From CAWEBF01 sp963807235 (GTDB lineage Bacteria; Acidobacteriota; Vicinamibacteria; Vicinamibacterales; UBA2999): a stretch of 64,000 bases of DNA. The translations under genes were made by a program, and so were the position numbers. The notes under the pieces are model-generated. The model was not told the origin of the DNA. It did not search any database and worked only from the letters and a program-made list of their open reading frames with translations. Of the stretch, positions 19,528 to 29,097 are shown one piece after another (within the stretch, counting starts at the first letter, position 1; every line of letters starts with the position of its first letter). The stretch lies in NCBI GenBank assembly GCA_963807235.1, contig CAWEBF010000025.1:1-64000 (forward strand), given 5' to 3'.

Positions 19528-19550
19528 TTGCCGCCGGGTCGCTGACGTTC

Positions 19551-22246
19551 ATGGGCGGCGAGACAATCCCGGCGGGAACACAGTTCGGCTCGTACCGCAT
19601 CGTCGAGAAGCTTGGCGACGGCGGGATGGGCGTGGTGTACCGCGCCGTAGACACCAGGCTGAATCGACCGGCGGCCATCAAGCTGCTGTCCGAGGACGTG
19701 GCGGATCCGGCGGCTCGACGCCGCTTTCAGCGGGAAGCGCAGACCGCGTCATCACTGAACCACCCCCACATCCTGACGGTATACGACGCTGGCGAAATCG
19801 ACGGACGTCAGTACCTCGTCACGGAATTGGTCGATGGCGGGACGTTGAGAGACTGGGCCGCGTCGGGCCCCCGCACGTGGCGGCAGATCGTGGAGCTTCT
19901 CACCGGCGTCGCCGACGGTCTCGCGGTGGCGCATGAAGCCGGCATTCTCCATCGCGACATCAAGCCGGAGAACGTGCTGGTCACGCAAAGCGGCTACGCC
20001 AAGCTCGCCGATTTCGGCCTGGCCAAACTGGAAGAACGCGTCGACGGGAACAGCACTCGTGCGCTGACCGTCGATCAGACGCGCGCCGGCGTCATCATCG
20101 GCACGCCCAGTTACATGTCGCCGGAACAGGCGACGGGCCGCGACGTCGATGCTCGAAGCGATGTCTTCTCTTTCGGCGCCCTGCTCTACGAGCTGCTTGC
20201 CCGCCGCCGCCCCTTCGAAGGCGAGCGGATGCTCGACGTGCTGAACGCGGTTGCCCATGCGACGCCGGAGCCGCTCGATCCTGCGGTGCCGATCGCCGCG
20301 AGGATGATCGTAGAGAAAGCCCTGGAGAAGGATCCCGCCGATCGGTACCAGACGATGCGGGAGCTGGTCGTCGACCTGCGGAGGATTGGGCGACGAGCGG
20401 CCGAGGAGCCCGTGGTGCAGGCGGCACAGTCCGCACCGCGCGCCACCGCGACGCGCACACGCTGGATCGTCAGAGGGGCACTGCCGGTGGTCGCCGCGAG
20501 CGTCCTGGCCGGCATCGTGGGATGGATGGCGCGTGCGGCGAGCGAGAGTCGGACACCCGCGCAGCGCGTGCATGTCCAGCGGCTCACCGACATGGTCGGC
20601 CTGGAGGAAGCGCCGGCGCTGTCCCCGGACGGACGGACCGTGGCCTTCGTCGCGGTCGCGGGAACGAAGCGCCAGATCTGGATACGGCTGCTGGCAGGAG
20701 GCGCACCGCTTGCGCTGACGAAAGACGACGTCGACCATTACGCCCCGCGCTGGGCACCCGACTCGAGCAGCGTGATCTACTTCACGCCAGGAGCGCAGCC
20801 TGGAGATCCCGGCACGATCTGGGAGATTCCGGCGCTCGGCGGCACGCCCCGTCGTCTCACCACCTCGTTTGGACCGGGCGATCTGAGCCACGACGGCACC
20901 CGCCTGGCGTTCTTCCGCTTTCGAGACGGTGCGACCGAGCTGGCGCTGGTGTCGCGCGGTCGAGATGACGTTCGCGCGATCGCGAAGCTGCCGGCCGTCG
21001 CTCTGTCCAACCTGCGCTGGTCGCCTGACGATCGACGGATCGCCTTCATTCAGGAGATCGGAGGGTTCTCGTTTGCGACCGAGGTGATGGTCGTCGACGT
21101 CTCGGGCGGCACACCACGTCGCGTCGCCGGCGGAAGCCTGTTCCAGGGCGCGACATGGCTCGCCGACTCGTCGGGCTTGATCGTGAGTTCCTCTGACGGC
21201 AGCCTGATGCCGTATCCGCCCACCTACAATCTCTGGCGAATTGCCCTCGACGGCGGCGCGCAGATTCCCTTGACGTTCGGCGAGTCCTCGTACGAGTTTC
21301 CCGATCTCGGGCCTGACGGTAATCTCGTCGTCAGCCGGGTACGCGCCCAGGCCGACGTGTGGCGATTCCCGGTCGGCGGCGATCCGATCGAGAACGTCCG
21401 CGGCTGGCATTCGAATCACGCGGCAAACGGGTCTCGTACAAACGGTGTCGCCCAGCCCCGACGAGTCACAACTCGTCCTGCTGTCCGACAACGGTGGGCA
21501 CGCCAACGTGTGGAGCGCTCGAGTGGCCGACGGCGACATGCGGCCGGTCACTCAGGAATTCGACTCGCGCGTGACCGTAGCCGTGCCGGTCTGGTCGCCG
21601 CGTGGAGACTGGATCAATTTCCTGTCGAACCGGAATTCAGAGCACAGGCGACGTGAGCCTCTGGCTGGTGAAACCGGATGGCAGCGACGCACGCGACCTT
21701 GGGGTCATCGGCGCGTGGGTGTGCTGGTCGACTGACGGACGCTGGCTGTATTTTTCGGATGGGGCCGACGGCATCAACCGGATCAGGAAAGTGCCCGTCG
21801 AGGGCGGGCAGCCGGTACTGGTTCGCAGCGACAACGCCATCGGATGCAACCGATCTCCGGCAAATGACGCGCTGTACTACGCGAAGATCCTGACCCAGGC
21901 CACCGGCGCGTGGGATTTCGAGATGCGCGTCGCCAGTCCTGAAGACGGCCCGTCGAGGGTCATCGGGCGTGTGGCGGGGTCGCGCGTGCCGGCGGGCGCG
22001 ATCAACTTTCATGCGTTTCCGTCGCCCGACGGCAAATGGCTGGCGATGCCGCTGATCGATGGCTCGACCACCAATCTGTGGGCGATCTCGACGGAGACGG
22101 GTGAATGGCGCCGGCTCACCGACTTCGGTCAACGCAACGTGGTCATCGCCCGCCGCATCGCCTGGTCGGCAGACGGGCAGCGGATTTACGCGTCGGTCTC
22201 CGACGTCGACTCGGATATCGTCCTGCTCGGCGGGATCGGTCAGTAG
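19551..22246 (+). CDS. Ser/Thr protein kinase with PD40/TolB-like beta-propeller sensor, frameshifted
   Basis: A Hanks-type kinase of about 898 residues. The N-terminal kinase domain (residues ~10-270) has GDGGMGVVY (glycine loop), AAIKLL (lysine), HRDIKPEN (catalytic loop), DFGLAK and SYMSPEQ. One membrane helix (WIVRGALPVVAASVLAGIVGW, about residues 303-323) is followed by an extracytoplasmic PD40/WD40-like propeller (SPDGRTVAFVAV, WAPDSSSVIYF, WSPDDRRIAFI). The propeller is broken by two single-base insertions, near 21405 and 21635, after which the frame resumes (RITRQTGLVQTVSPSPDE, then TGDVSLWLVKPDG). This architecture is common in Acidobacteriota; the ligand is unknown. Confidence 0.88.
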
Positions 22247-22248
22247 GA

Positions 22249-22276
22249 AATTCACAATTCACAATTCACAATTCAC
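22249..22276. repeat. Heptanucleotide array (AATTCAC)x4
   Basis: Four perfect tandem copies of AATTCAC directly after the kinase stop codon. It is the most regular of the heptanucleotide arrays in the window. Confidence 0.85.
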
Positions 22277-22288
22277 AAACTGCACTGA

Positions 22289-22316
22289 GGCAGAACGTTC
22301 TTCCGAACGTTCTGCC
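22289..22316. terminator. Palindromic hairpin between convergent genes
   Basis: Perfect 12-base arms GGCAGAACGTTC and GAACGTTCTGCC around a TTCC loop, between the convergent kinase and sugar dehydrogenase stop codons (the latter four bases away). The position suits a bidirectional terminator, although neither side has a T-run. It could also be a palindromic repeat of another sort. Confidence 0.55.
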
Positions 22317-22320
22317 GTGA

Positions 22321-23499
22321 CTAAGGAGCTGGGACGAGACGCGCGATCAAGTCGTCGCTCGATCCCGGGCTCCCGCGTCCATCGCGGTTATTGGTCGCAA
22401 AGTACAGGTAGCCATCCGGTCCCGGGACGACGTCGCGGATGCGGCCGTAGCGCTGATCCAGGAGCCGCTCCTGGGCGGCGATGCGGCCTGGTGCCGAGGG
22501 ATCGAGCCGCAGCCGCAGCAGATGCACGCCCCGCAGCGTTGCCACGAACAGGTTGTTCTCGAACTGCGGGATCGCACGGCCGCGAAAGAACGACGCGCCC
22601 GAGGGCGCAATCGCCGGGTTGAAGAAGGTCACCGGCGTGATCATGCTCGGCATGGTCTGACTGGCCTGAATCGTCGGCCAGCCGTAGTTGGCCCCGGCGC
22701 GGATCACGTTGATCTCGTCGTTGCCGGTCGAGCCGTGTTCCGAGGCCCACATTTCGCCAGTCGCAGGATGCCAGTCGAAGCCCTGGGGATTGCGATGGCC
22801 GTACGAGAACACGGGTGAGCCGAAGGGGTTCGCGCCGGGCGATGTGCCATCCCGGTTGATGCGCAGGATCTTGCCGGCGAGCGAGCCGGGGCTCTGCGCC
22901 AGCGACTGCGTGGACGCATCGCCGGTACTCACATACAGCAGCCCGTCGGGCCCGAAGCGGATCCGGCCGCCGTCGTGGATGGTGTCCGCAGGGATCCCGT
23001 CCAGCAGGACGGCGCGCTCGCCGAGCCGGCCGCCGACTTCGCGGTAGCGCACGACGCGGTTCACCGCGGCGCTGCCGGCGCGCGCGGTGTAGTAGACGTA
23101 CACGAAGCGCGTCGACGCGAAGTCCGGATCCAGCGTCAATCCGAGCGCGCCCGCTTCTCCTTGCGCGAACGTGTCGTCCAGCGTCACCGCCAGTTCGGAC
23201 GTGCCGCTGGCCATGGTCACGATCCGCACGCGGCCTGGCCGCTCCGTGACGAAGAGCCGCCCGTCGGGCGCGAACGCCATGGACCACGGGATCTCCAGGT
23301 TCGTCACGACCACCTGTACCTGCACACGCGCGCCGTCCTGCGTCGTGATGATGTCTGGCGACGGCTGAGCCGGGTTGGGGGGCGTGGGCGCCGGTGTTTC
23401 GGTTCGGGGCGCCTGACCGCAGTCCTGCGTCGTGGACTGTGCGAGGATCAACCCGAGCGCGACAACGGCCGTCGGATTGAGCGGCATCGCACTCATCAT
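22321..23499 (-). CDS. PQQ-dependent sugar dehydrogenase (glucose/sorbosone dehydrogenase family)
   Basis: A 392-residue secreted beta-propeller of the GSDH family (Asd/soluble glucose dehydrogenase fold), which oxidises aldose sugars using PQQ and calcium. Conserved strips are LEIPWSMAFAPDGRLFVTER, DGGRIRFGPDGLLYVSTGD, SYGHRNPQGFDWHP, SEHGSTGNDEIN and GANYGWP. The N-terminus is a signal peptide followed by a Pro/Thr-rich linker (PRTETPAPTPPNPAQPSP) and a cysteine (QDCGQAP), possibly a lipoprotein. Starts at 23499 and 23496 are both ATG. It is divergent from the metallo-hydrolase at 23522. Confidence 0.88.
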   Translation of the reverse strand: MMSAMPLNPTAVVALGLILAQSTTQDCGQAPRTETPAPTPPNPAQPSPDIITTQDGARVQVQVVVTNLEIPWSMAFAPDGRLFVTERPGRVRIVTMASGTSELAVTLDDTFAQGEAGALGLTLDPDFASTRFVYVYYTARAGSAAVNRVVRYREVGGRLGERAVLLDGIPADTIHDGGRIRFGPDGLLYVSTGDASTQSLAQSPGSLAGKILRINRDGTSPGANPFGSPVFSYGHRNPQGFDWHPATGEMWASEHGSTGNDEINVIRAGANYGWPTIQASQTMPSMITPVTFFNPAIAPSGASFFRGRAIPQFENNLFVATLRGVHLLRLRLDPSAPGRIAAQERLLDQRYGRIRDVVPGPDGYLYFATNNRDGRGSPGSSDDLIARLVPAP

Positions 23500-23521
23500 C
23501 CCACGCGGAGTTCATGACCCG

Positions 23522-24178
23522 ATGCAGCTCATCTTCGAACAGATCCCAACCGGTGGAGATCGCAACTTCGGATATCTGCTGGGCGATCGCGACGCCAAGA
23601 CCGGAGTGCTGATCGATCCCTCCTACTCACCGGAGGGGATGGTGCAGCGCGCCCGCGCGCAGGGACTGACAATCACGCACGTCATCAATACCCACGGCCA
23701 TCCCGATCACATCAACGGCAACTACAACGCACGGGCGCTCACCGGCGCGCGGCTGGCCGCGTTCGAGGGCTCGACGCTGGTAGATCCGGACGTCGGCATC
23801 GCCGACGGCGGCGAGATCGCGGTGGGCTCGCTGCGGCTGCGATGCCTGCATGTCCCCGGGCACTGCGCGGATCACCTCACGCTGTACGAACCGGCCTGGC
23901 GCCTGCTCATCACGGGGGACCTGCTGTTTGTCGGCAAGGTGGGTGGCACCAGCAGCGACGAGGACGGCCGCACGGAGTGGAGCAGCCTGCAGCGCCTGCT
24001 GGCATCGGTTCCCGACGACGCCACGGTGTGGCCCGGCCACGACTACGGCGTGCGCCCCAGCTCCACGATCGCGCTCGAACGCGCCACCAATCCGTTCCTG
24101 CGCTGCGCGGACGTGGGCGCCTTCCTGGCCCTCAAGCGGGACTGGGCCAAGGTGAAGCTGGAATTGGGACTCAGGTAG
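23522..24178 (+). CDS. Metallo-beta-lactamase-fold hydrolase (GloB/ETHE1-like)
   Basis: A 218-residue cytoplasmic MBL-fold protein. The binuclear metal site is complete: THGHPDHI, VPGHCADH, ITGDLLF and WPGHDYG. Its size and motifs resemble glyoxalase II or persulfide-dioxygenase-like proteins, but the typical C-terminal glutathione-binding half of GloB is absent, so the substrate is open. Its last eight bases overlap the 3' end of the convergent kinase gene. Confidence 0.88.
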   Translation: MQLIFEQIPTGGDRNFGYLLGDRDAKTGVLIDPSYSPEGMVQRARAQGLTITHVINTHGHPDHINGNYNARALTGARLAAFEGSTLVDPDVGIADGGEIAVGSLRLRCLHVPGHCADHLTLYEPAWRLLITGDLLFVGKVGGTSSDEDGRTEWSSLQRLLASVPDDATVWPGHDYGVRPSSTIALERATNPFLRCADVGAFLALKRDWAKVKLELGLR

Positions 24179-26349
24179 AAACGGCCATAGCGGCGGGCCG
24201 CTCAGGCAGGTCCGGCAGTTTCATCAGCGTGGCCAGGCGCTGCCAGCGCACGCTTTCTCGTAGGGGCCTGATGATTGGGGCCGGGGCACAGATGATGGCG
24301 AACAGCTCGCGTCGTTCGATCGCCCGCTCGTACCACTCGGCGGCCAGCTCGATCTCCGATCGCAGCACGTGATAGAAGACGCGGCTGAAGGGATTCGCGC
24401 GGGCGTCTCCCAGGCCGTCCATCAGCCTCTCGCCGCGGTCCGCTTCTCCTACTTGGGCCAGCAGGCCCCCGAGCATGCCGACGATGTTGCCGTTCCACGG
24501 GGCGACTTCATAGGCCTGTTCGGCTGCCGCCACTGCCTCGGCGACCTGGCCTTTGGCCTGTAACACTTCGATCAAAATAAAGCGCGCGGCGTAATGAGTG
24601 GGGTCGAGCTCGAGTGCCTTCTGGATCTCCTTCAGACCCTCGTCATACCTGTCCCCATGCACCAGATGGCTGGCCAGGATGGCGCGCCACGAGATGTTGA
24701 GCGGATCCTGCTCGACGGCAAGCCGCATCTCCGCCACCGACTCACGATGGTATCGAAGAGGCTGTAGATACAGGCTGGCGTACGCCCAGCGTGCGTCTGC
24801 TGAAGCGGTCGGACCTGCAAACGAGGCACGGAACTGACGCAACGACTCCGCCCAGTCGTAGTCGTGTGCAGCCGCCACCGAACCCAGGAGAAAACGAGGG
24901 TCAGGTTCGGAGGGTTCAATCGAAAGGGCCCGTTCGGCCAGTGCGCGAATTCGCGGCGCCACCACGAGGAAGCTTTCCAGCCCGTTGGCCTCATGCAAGA
25001 GGTAGCCGAGCCCGAGTGTTGCAAGCGGCTTGGTATAGGAACCATCCTGCTCGCAGGCCCGTTCCAAGTATTCCTTCGCGCGTCGCCAGCTCTCGGGGGT
25101 GAACTTGAAGAGCTGCTGGCGTCCTCGAAGGAGCGCCTCGTAGGCGGGAAGGCTGGGTGTGTGCCCGGTCGATCGGAGATCGAGCGTGACCTTCAACGCA
25201 GCGGCGATCGCCTGCGCGATTTCGTCCTGAACCTCGAACACATCAGCCAGCTCGCGATCGTAACGCTGTGACCACAGGTGCGAGCCGTCAGCCGCCGAGA
25301 TCAGCTGTGTCGTCACACGGATGCGGGCTCCGGCACGGCGGACGCTCCCTTCGAGCACCGTGGTCACGCCAAGGGCCTCGGCGATCCTTCGAATGTCGGT
25401 GTGCTGGCCCTTGAATGCAAACGCCGATGTTCGCGCGATCACCTTCAGGTCCGGAATCTGAGCGAGCGCATTGCTGATCTCTTCAGCGAGACCGTCGCTG
25501 AAATACTCGTCGTCGGGATCCCGGCTGATGTTGGCGAAGGGCAGAACGACGATCGAGGCGGCCTTAGTCGGGGCGGACACTGACACCTGTCGCAGCGCGG
25601 CCTTCATGTCGCGGGCACTTGCAAACCGATCGCCGGGGGCCTTGCGCAGGCAGCGCCCCACGACGAGTGCCAGCGCTGCCGGTGCGTCGAGTGGGGGCGG
25701 TTCGTCACGGAGGATCGCGCTCAGCACCTCGGCGAGCGAACTGCCCGGGAACGCCTTGGAGCCGGACAGCATCTCGTAGAGCACCGCGCCGAAACTGAAG
25801 ATGTCCGACCGGCCATCGAGCGGCCCGCCTTGCGCCTGCTCGGGTGACATGTACGCCGCCGTTCCGGCAATCGTTCTCGTTTCGGGGTGCGTGACGTCGC
25901 GATCCGGGTCAGCCGTCAGGCGGGCCAGTCCGAAGTCGAGCAGCTTCACCGTGCCATCCGGAGTGACCAGCTACATTCGCCGGCTTGAGGTCGCGATGGA
26001 CGATGCCTTTGGCGTGCGCCGCCTCGAGCGCCGCGGCGATCTGTTCGGCCAGCCTCTGCGCCTCTGAAGGCGGGTAGGGGCAGCGCAGTGGCGCGCCGTC
26101 AACGAACTCCAGCACCAAATAGTCGGGCCCCACGTCATGGATCTGGCAGATGTTGGGGTGGTTGAGGGACGCGATGGCGCGGGCCTCGCGCTCGAACCGG
26201 GCGGCATCCGGGACGTTGAGCCGCTTGATTGCGACAATACGGTTCAGTCGGGAATCGCGTGCCTTCCAGACCTCGCCCATCCCGCCGGCCCCGATCCGTG
26301 CAATGAGCTCGTAGGGACCAAGCGTAGTGCCAGCCGCCCAGGAGTCCAT
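24171..26349 (-). CDS. Ser/Thr protein kinase with TolB-like and TPR domains, frameshifted
   Basis: A kinase of about 725 residues. It has GAGGMGEVW (glycine loop), VAIKRL, HRDLKPANV, DFGLAR and AYMSPEQ. The catalytic domain is followed by a TolB/FlgO-like domain (SIVVLPFANISRDPDDEYF, then LEGSVRRAGARIRV) and about six tetratricopeptide repeats (ERALSIEPSEPD, IQKALELDPTHYAARF). No membrane helix is seen, unlike the kinase at 19551. A single-base insertion near 25972 breaks the frame right after HRDLKPANV; removing it gives VLVTPDGTVKLLDFG and a continuous protein. The kinase-TolB-TPR order is common in Acidobacteriota and resembles adenylate-cyclase-type regulators. Confidence 0.88.
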
Positions 26350-26365
26350 TGTCGGACGATTGTAT

Positions 26366-27460
26366 TCACGCTTCGGCCCGCACGGCGCGCCGCGCGAGGA
26401 TGTCGGCCTTCCGGATGAGGATCAGGTGGTGCGGGCACTTGGTGGTGTCCTCGTACAGCCGCTCGCAGTCGTCGCAGCGCACGCATTCGGTCTGCAGAAT
26501 CTTCGGCCCCTGGATTGCGCCCCACTCGCACGCCTTCTGGCAGATGCGGCAGTGGTTGCATTCCGCCCACCGTTTGATGCGGAAGACCGTGAGGTGGGAG
26601 ATGAGGCCGAGGAAGGCGCCCAGGGGGCACACGAAGCGGCAGTACAGGTTCCGGACGAACACCGTGGCCACGAGCAGGAGGCCGAGGCCGATCCACATCG
26701 GCGCCGAGCGGCCGTAGATGCCGAACATCCAGAACGGTTCGATGTACGGGTAGATCAGCGGGTCCTTCGTGACCACGAAGTACGAGAGGGCGAAGGCCAG
26801 AATGCCGAACTTGATGTAGGAGGCTCGCCGCTCGAGCACCCGCGGCACATTCACGCGCAGCCGCGCGGGCACGACCACGTCGAGCAGCTGCGTCAGCGCG
26901 CCGAATGCGCAGATGCGCCCGCAGTACACGCGGCCCCACAGCACGGTGGACACGATGGTGATCGCCGCCAGCAGGTACCAGGCCAGGTTGTAGCGCAGAA
27001 TCGGCAGGTTGCCGCCGAAGAGGCCGAAGACGTTCACGATCGACATCAGCGTGCTCTTGTAGAAGCCGATGTAGGCGACCGACGCCACGAACGTCACGTA
27101 CTTGAGCGGCTTGCTCTTGCGGAAGAAGCTGACGAATGCCAGCACGCTGAAGGCCACCACCATCGCGATGTCCAGCGCCTGCGCCCGCACATCGGCGAGG
27201 AGGGATGGAGCCGACTCTTCTTCCTCGTCGTCGAAGTCCCAGCCTCCCCCGCGGCAGGTACGTCCGGCGCTGGGGCCCCGCGGCCGGCTCCTCGGGCGGG
27301 GCGCCGGCTGCGCGGCGGTCTGCGCGGAAACCGTGACCAGTCCACGGAAATCTGCGCTCGCGGAGGCCCCGAACAGGATGGCCAGCAGGACGCAGATTCG
27401 CACCCCCGCCCGCACGAAGTGCTGGCCAAAAGACACTGCTCTAGCGAGGCGAAGCCGCAT
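26366..27460 (-). CDS. Membrane-bound 4Fe-4S protein, NosR/NapH-like
   Basis: A 364-residue integral membrane ferredoxin. About five helices carry the Fer4_5 signatures GRVYCGRICAFGALTQ and LYCRFVCPLGAFLG. A cytoplasmic C-terminal part has two cysteine clusters, CNHCRICQKACEW and CVRCDDCERLYEDTTKCPHH. An acidic linker (DFDDEEEE) precedes the first helix. Such proteins carry electrons across the membrane to periplasmic flavin or copper proteins (NosR, RnfD-like). The FMN-binding gene just upstream supports that role. The ATG lies inside repeat R2, so the first ~15 residues are repeat-encoded; a GTG at 27415 is an alternative start just after it. Confidence 0.85.
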   Translation of the reverse strand: MRLRLARAVSFGQHFVRAGVRICVLLAILFGASASADFRGLVTVSAQTAAQPAPRPRSRPRGPSAGRTCRGGGWDFDDEEEESAPSLLADVRAQALDIAMVVAFSVLAFVSFFRKSKPLKYVTFVASVAYIGFYKSTLMSIVNVFGLFGGNLPILRYNLAWYLLAAITIVSTVLWGRVYCGRICAFGALTQLLDVVVPARLRVNVPRVLERRASYIKFGILAFALSYFVVTKDPLIYPYIEPFWMFGIYGRSAPMWIGLGLLLVATVFVRNLYCRFVCPLGAFLGLISHLTVFRIKRWAECNHCRICQKACEWGAIQGPKILQTECVRCDDCERLYEDTTKCPHHLILIRKADILARRAVRAEA

Positions 27461-27490
27461 GCGTTTTGGTCCCAGGCGGAGCCTCGCTAG
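27411..27490 (+). repeat. Double-hairpin intercistronic repeat, copy R2
   Basis: The core GGCCAAAAGACACTGCTCTA and hairpin B (AGCGAGGCGAAGCC ... GGCGGAGCCTCGCTAG) are present, but hairpin A is eroded. It starts two bases after the FMN-binding gene stop and contains the ATG of the ferredoxin gene. Confidence 0.8.
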
Positions 27491-27491
27491 A

Positions 27492-28019
27492 TTACTTGTA
27501 CGTCTCGCTCGGGGGTGCGATGAGCTGTCGCGCGATGCGACGGGATCCGTTGCGGATGGCGCGCGTGGCGGCCGACATCGTGATCGTGGCGCGCGACACG
27601 GCGTCGATGTCGCCGCCCAGCTTGAACGGGTCGCGCACGTCCTTGTTGCGGAACTGCGCGGGGAACTCCGCGCGATCGATCGAAAAGTCCCCGTACGGCT
27701 CGCGGTGCTCGCCGACGACGATGGCGCTCAGGACGCCTTTCGTGTCGATGCCCACAAGAATGGGTATCGGGCCCCCGTAGCCGCGCTCGAGCGGCACGAC
27801 CTCAGTGGTCCAGAAGGCGTAGCCAACGATGGGCTGGCTGCCGCGTGCCCCGGGCCCGTACGCCTTGAAGTGAGGAGGCTCGCCCTCCTTCGGTGAAAAC
27901 GACGCCGCCGCGGGGAAGAGCATCTTCAGACGCGCCGCCAATCGGGCGTCCGCGCCCTGCCCTGTGGCGAGGCTGCTTGCACCGATGAGAAACGCCGCGA
28001 TAACGAAGAGTCTCTGCAG
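27492..28019 (-). CDS. Exported FMN-binding domain protein (RnfG/NqrC-like)
   Basis: A protein of about 175 residues with an N-terminal signal peptide (LFVIAAFLIGASSLATG) and one FMN-binding domain. The flavinylation site is in GDIDAVSRATITMSAATR; the threonine of S-x-A-T-x-T is the residue ApbE modifies. Upstream segments FWTTEVVPLERGYGGPI and IVVGEHREPYGDF are also typical. The start is unsettled. No ATG or GTG is in frame before the signal peptide, and a CTG at 28019 has GGAGG five bases before it. It precedes the NosR-like ferredoxin gene on the same strand, with repeat R2 between them. Together they resemble an extracytoplasmic flavin electron-transfer unit. Confidence 0.85.
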   Translation of the reverse strand: MQRLFVIAAFLIGASSLATGQGADARLAARLKMLFPAAASFSPKEGEPPHFKAYGPGARGSQPIVGYAFWTTEVVPLERGYGGPIPILVGIDTKGVLSAIVVGEHREPYGDFSIDRAEFPAQFRNKDVRDPFKLGGDIDAVSRATITMSAATRAIRNGSRRIARQLIAPPSETYK

Positions 28020-28038
28020 AACGGCCTCCGGTGAAGGA

Positions 28039-28044
28039 ATTATA
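28039..28044 (-). promoter_or_regulatory. Putative -10 box for the FMN-binding gene
   Basis: A consensus TATAAT on the minus strand about 20 bases upstream of the likely start, in the only A+T-rich stretch of this divergent intergenic region. No good -35 was found. The reverse strand gives a TATAGT that could serve the gene at 28108. Confidence 0.4.
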
Positions 28045-28107
28045 GTAGTGACGCGGCGGCGCACGACTCCAGTGTCCTTTTTGCTCGCGTTTGAAGGGAG
28101 AAACGGC

Positions 28108-28599
28108 GTGAAGAACGCGCGACGGCTATACATGCTCACGGCAAGTGTGGGCCTCACCCTTCTGGTCAACGCATCGGTGGGCGCGCAGGCCAAGCCGCCT
28201 GCCGAGCCGCCCAATCCGCTGACGACGGTCAAGTCGCTCGCCTGCCGCTTTCCGGCGGCCACGACGGGGAATTGGAAAGACGGACAGCCCGTTGCCCAGA
28301 CGCGCACTCAGGATCTCCAGCTGACCGTGGAAAACATCGACGTGCAGGACGGCACTGCGGAGGTGCGTGGCACGGCCAACAAGGCGTTCGTGAGCGCCGT
28401 GTTGTCGGGCTGGAGTCTCTATTTCGTGGAGAACGCGGTCGGCCAGCTGAACGTGACCACCGTGTTCGCGCAGGAGGCGTCGCCCAAGAAGCTCAAGGCC
28501 GTCCACTCCCGCCACGGCTATTTGCAGATGCAGGTGGGTCGTTTCATTTCCGAGCCGGCGGTGTCGCAGAACTACGGGGAGTGCGAAATCGTTCAATGA
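28108..28599 (+). CDS. Small secreted protein of unknown function
   Basis: A 163-residue exported protein. I chose the GTG at 28108 because GGGAG lies seven bases before it and the signal peptide follows (RRLYMLTASVGLTLLVNASVGA). The mature part has no recognised domain; conserved-looking strips are LACRFPAATTGNW and LSGWSLYFVENAVGQLNVTT. It contains two cysteines, LAC and GECEIVQ. Its stop codon overlaps the ATG of the diheme cytochrome (ATGA), so the two are made together and it probably serves the same electron-transfer process. Confidence 0.75.
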   Translation: MKNARRLYMLTASVGLTLLVNASVGAQAKPPAEPPNPLTTVKSLACRFPAATTGNWKDGQPVAQTRTQDLQLTVENIDVQDGTAEVRGTANKAFVSAVLSGWSLYFVENAVGQLNVTTVFAQEASPKKLKAVHSRHGYLQMQVGRFISEPAVSQNYGECEIVQ

Positions 28600-29060
28600 G
28601 ACTGGTCTGGTTTGCGGCGTTAGGCCTCTTCGTGGCCGTGGCGGTTCGCACGGCGCCCGCCCAGAACGACGACGAGCGCGGCGAGCGCATCATGAACGCC
28701 AACTGCCAGGCGTGCCACGACACCCGCCGCATCCAGACGTCGGCGATGGACGCGGCGGGCTGGACGAAGACCGTCGGCGTGATGATCGACAAGGGCGCAA
28801 AGGTCTCGAAGGAAGACTTGCCGGTCCTGATCTCCTATCTGACCGAGCAGCACGGCCCCGTTCCCGACGGTCCCGGCAAGGAGATCGTGCTCAACACCTG
28901 CACGCTGTGCCACGACCTGAAGCGCATCAGGCTGGGACGCCGCTCCACCGAGGAATGGGAGGAGACGCTGATCTCGATGCTCAACGAGGGCGCGCCGCTC
29001 TCGGATGAGAGCTTCGCCCGCGTGCACGCATATTTATCCCGCCACTTCGGAATCGACTGA
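28596..29060 (+). CDS. Secreted diheme cytochrome c
   Basis: A 154-residue exported protein. A signal peptide (MRLVWFAALGLFVAVAV to APAQ) is followed by two heme-binding motifs, CQACH (residues ~37-41) and CTLCH (~101-105), each in a small helical repeat with W and M that suits a tandem cytochrome domain of the quinohemoprotein/DUF1924-like type. It is translationally coupled to the small secreted protein upstream and divergent from the FMN-binding/ferredoxin pair, so it could be their electron carrier. Confidence 0.86.
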   Translation: MRLVWFAALGLFVAVAVRTAPAQNDDERGERIMNANCQACHDTRRIQTSAMDAAGWTKTVGVMIDKGAKVSKEDLPVLISYLTEQHGPVPDGPGKEIVLNTCTLCHDLKRIRLGRRSTEEWEETLISMLNEGAPLSDESFARVHAYLSRHFGID

Positions 29061-29061
29061 A

Positions 29062-29096
29062 GGCCCAGAGCCTAGAGCCCAAAGCCAGGAGACTCC
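29062..29096. repeat. Degenerate heptanucleotide array (GCCCAGA type)
   Basis: Units GCCCAGA, GCCTAGA, GCCCAAA and GCCAGGA run from the cytochrome stop to the cyclase start. The last unit provides AGGAG seven bases before the cyclase ATG. Confidence 0.75.
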
Positions 29097-29097
29097 A

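Noticed and set aside
18204..19550. Open frame running into the kinase from within the secreted hydrolase gene
   Set aside because: The upstream part is an alternative-frame reading of the hydrolase. The kinase begins at ATG 19551, where conserved sequence starts.
22249..22276. Possible CRISPR or short direct-repeat array
   Set aside because: The units are seven bases with no spacers; this is a simple tandem array.
27460..27490. Possible insertion-sequence end at repeat R2
   Set aside because: No transposase frame or target duplication was found near any repeat copy in the window.
28108..28599. The small secreted protein as a heme or copper protein
   Set aside because: It has no CXXCH and no cupredoxin motif; only two cysteines far apart.
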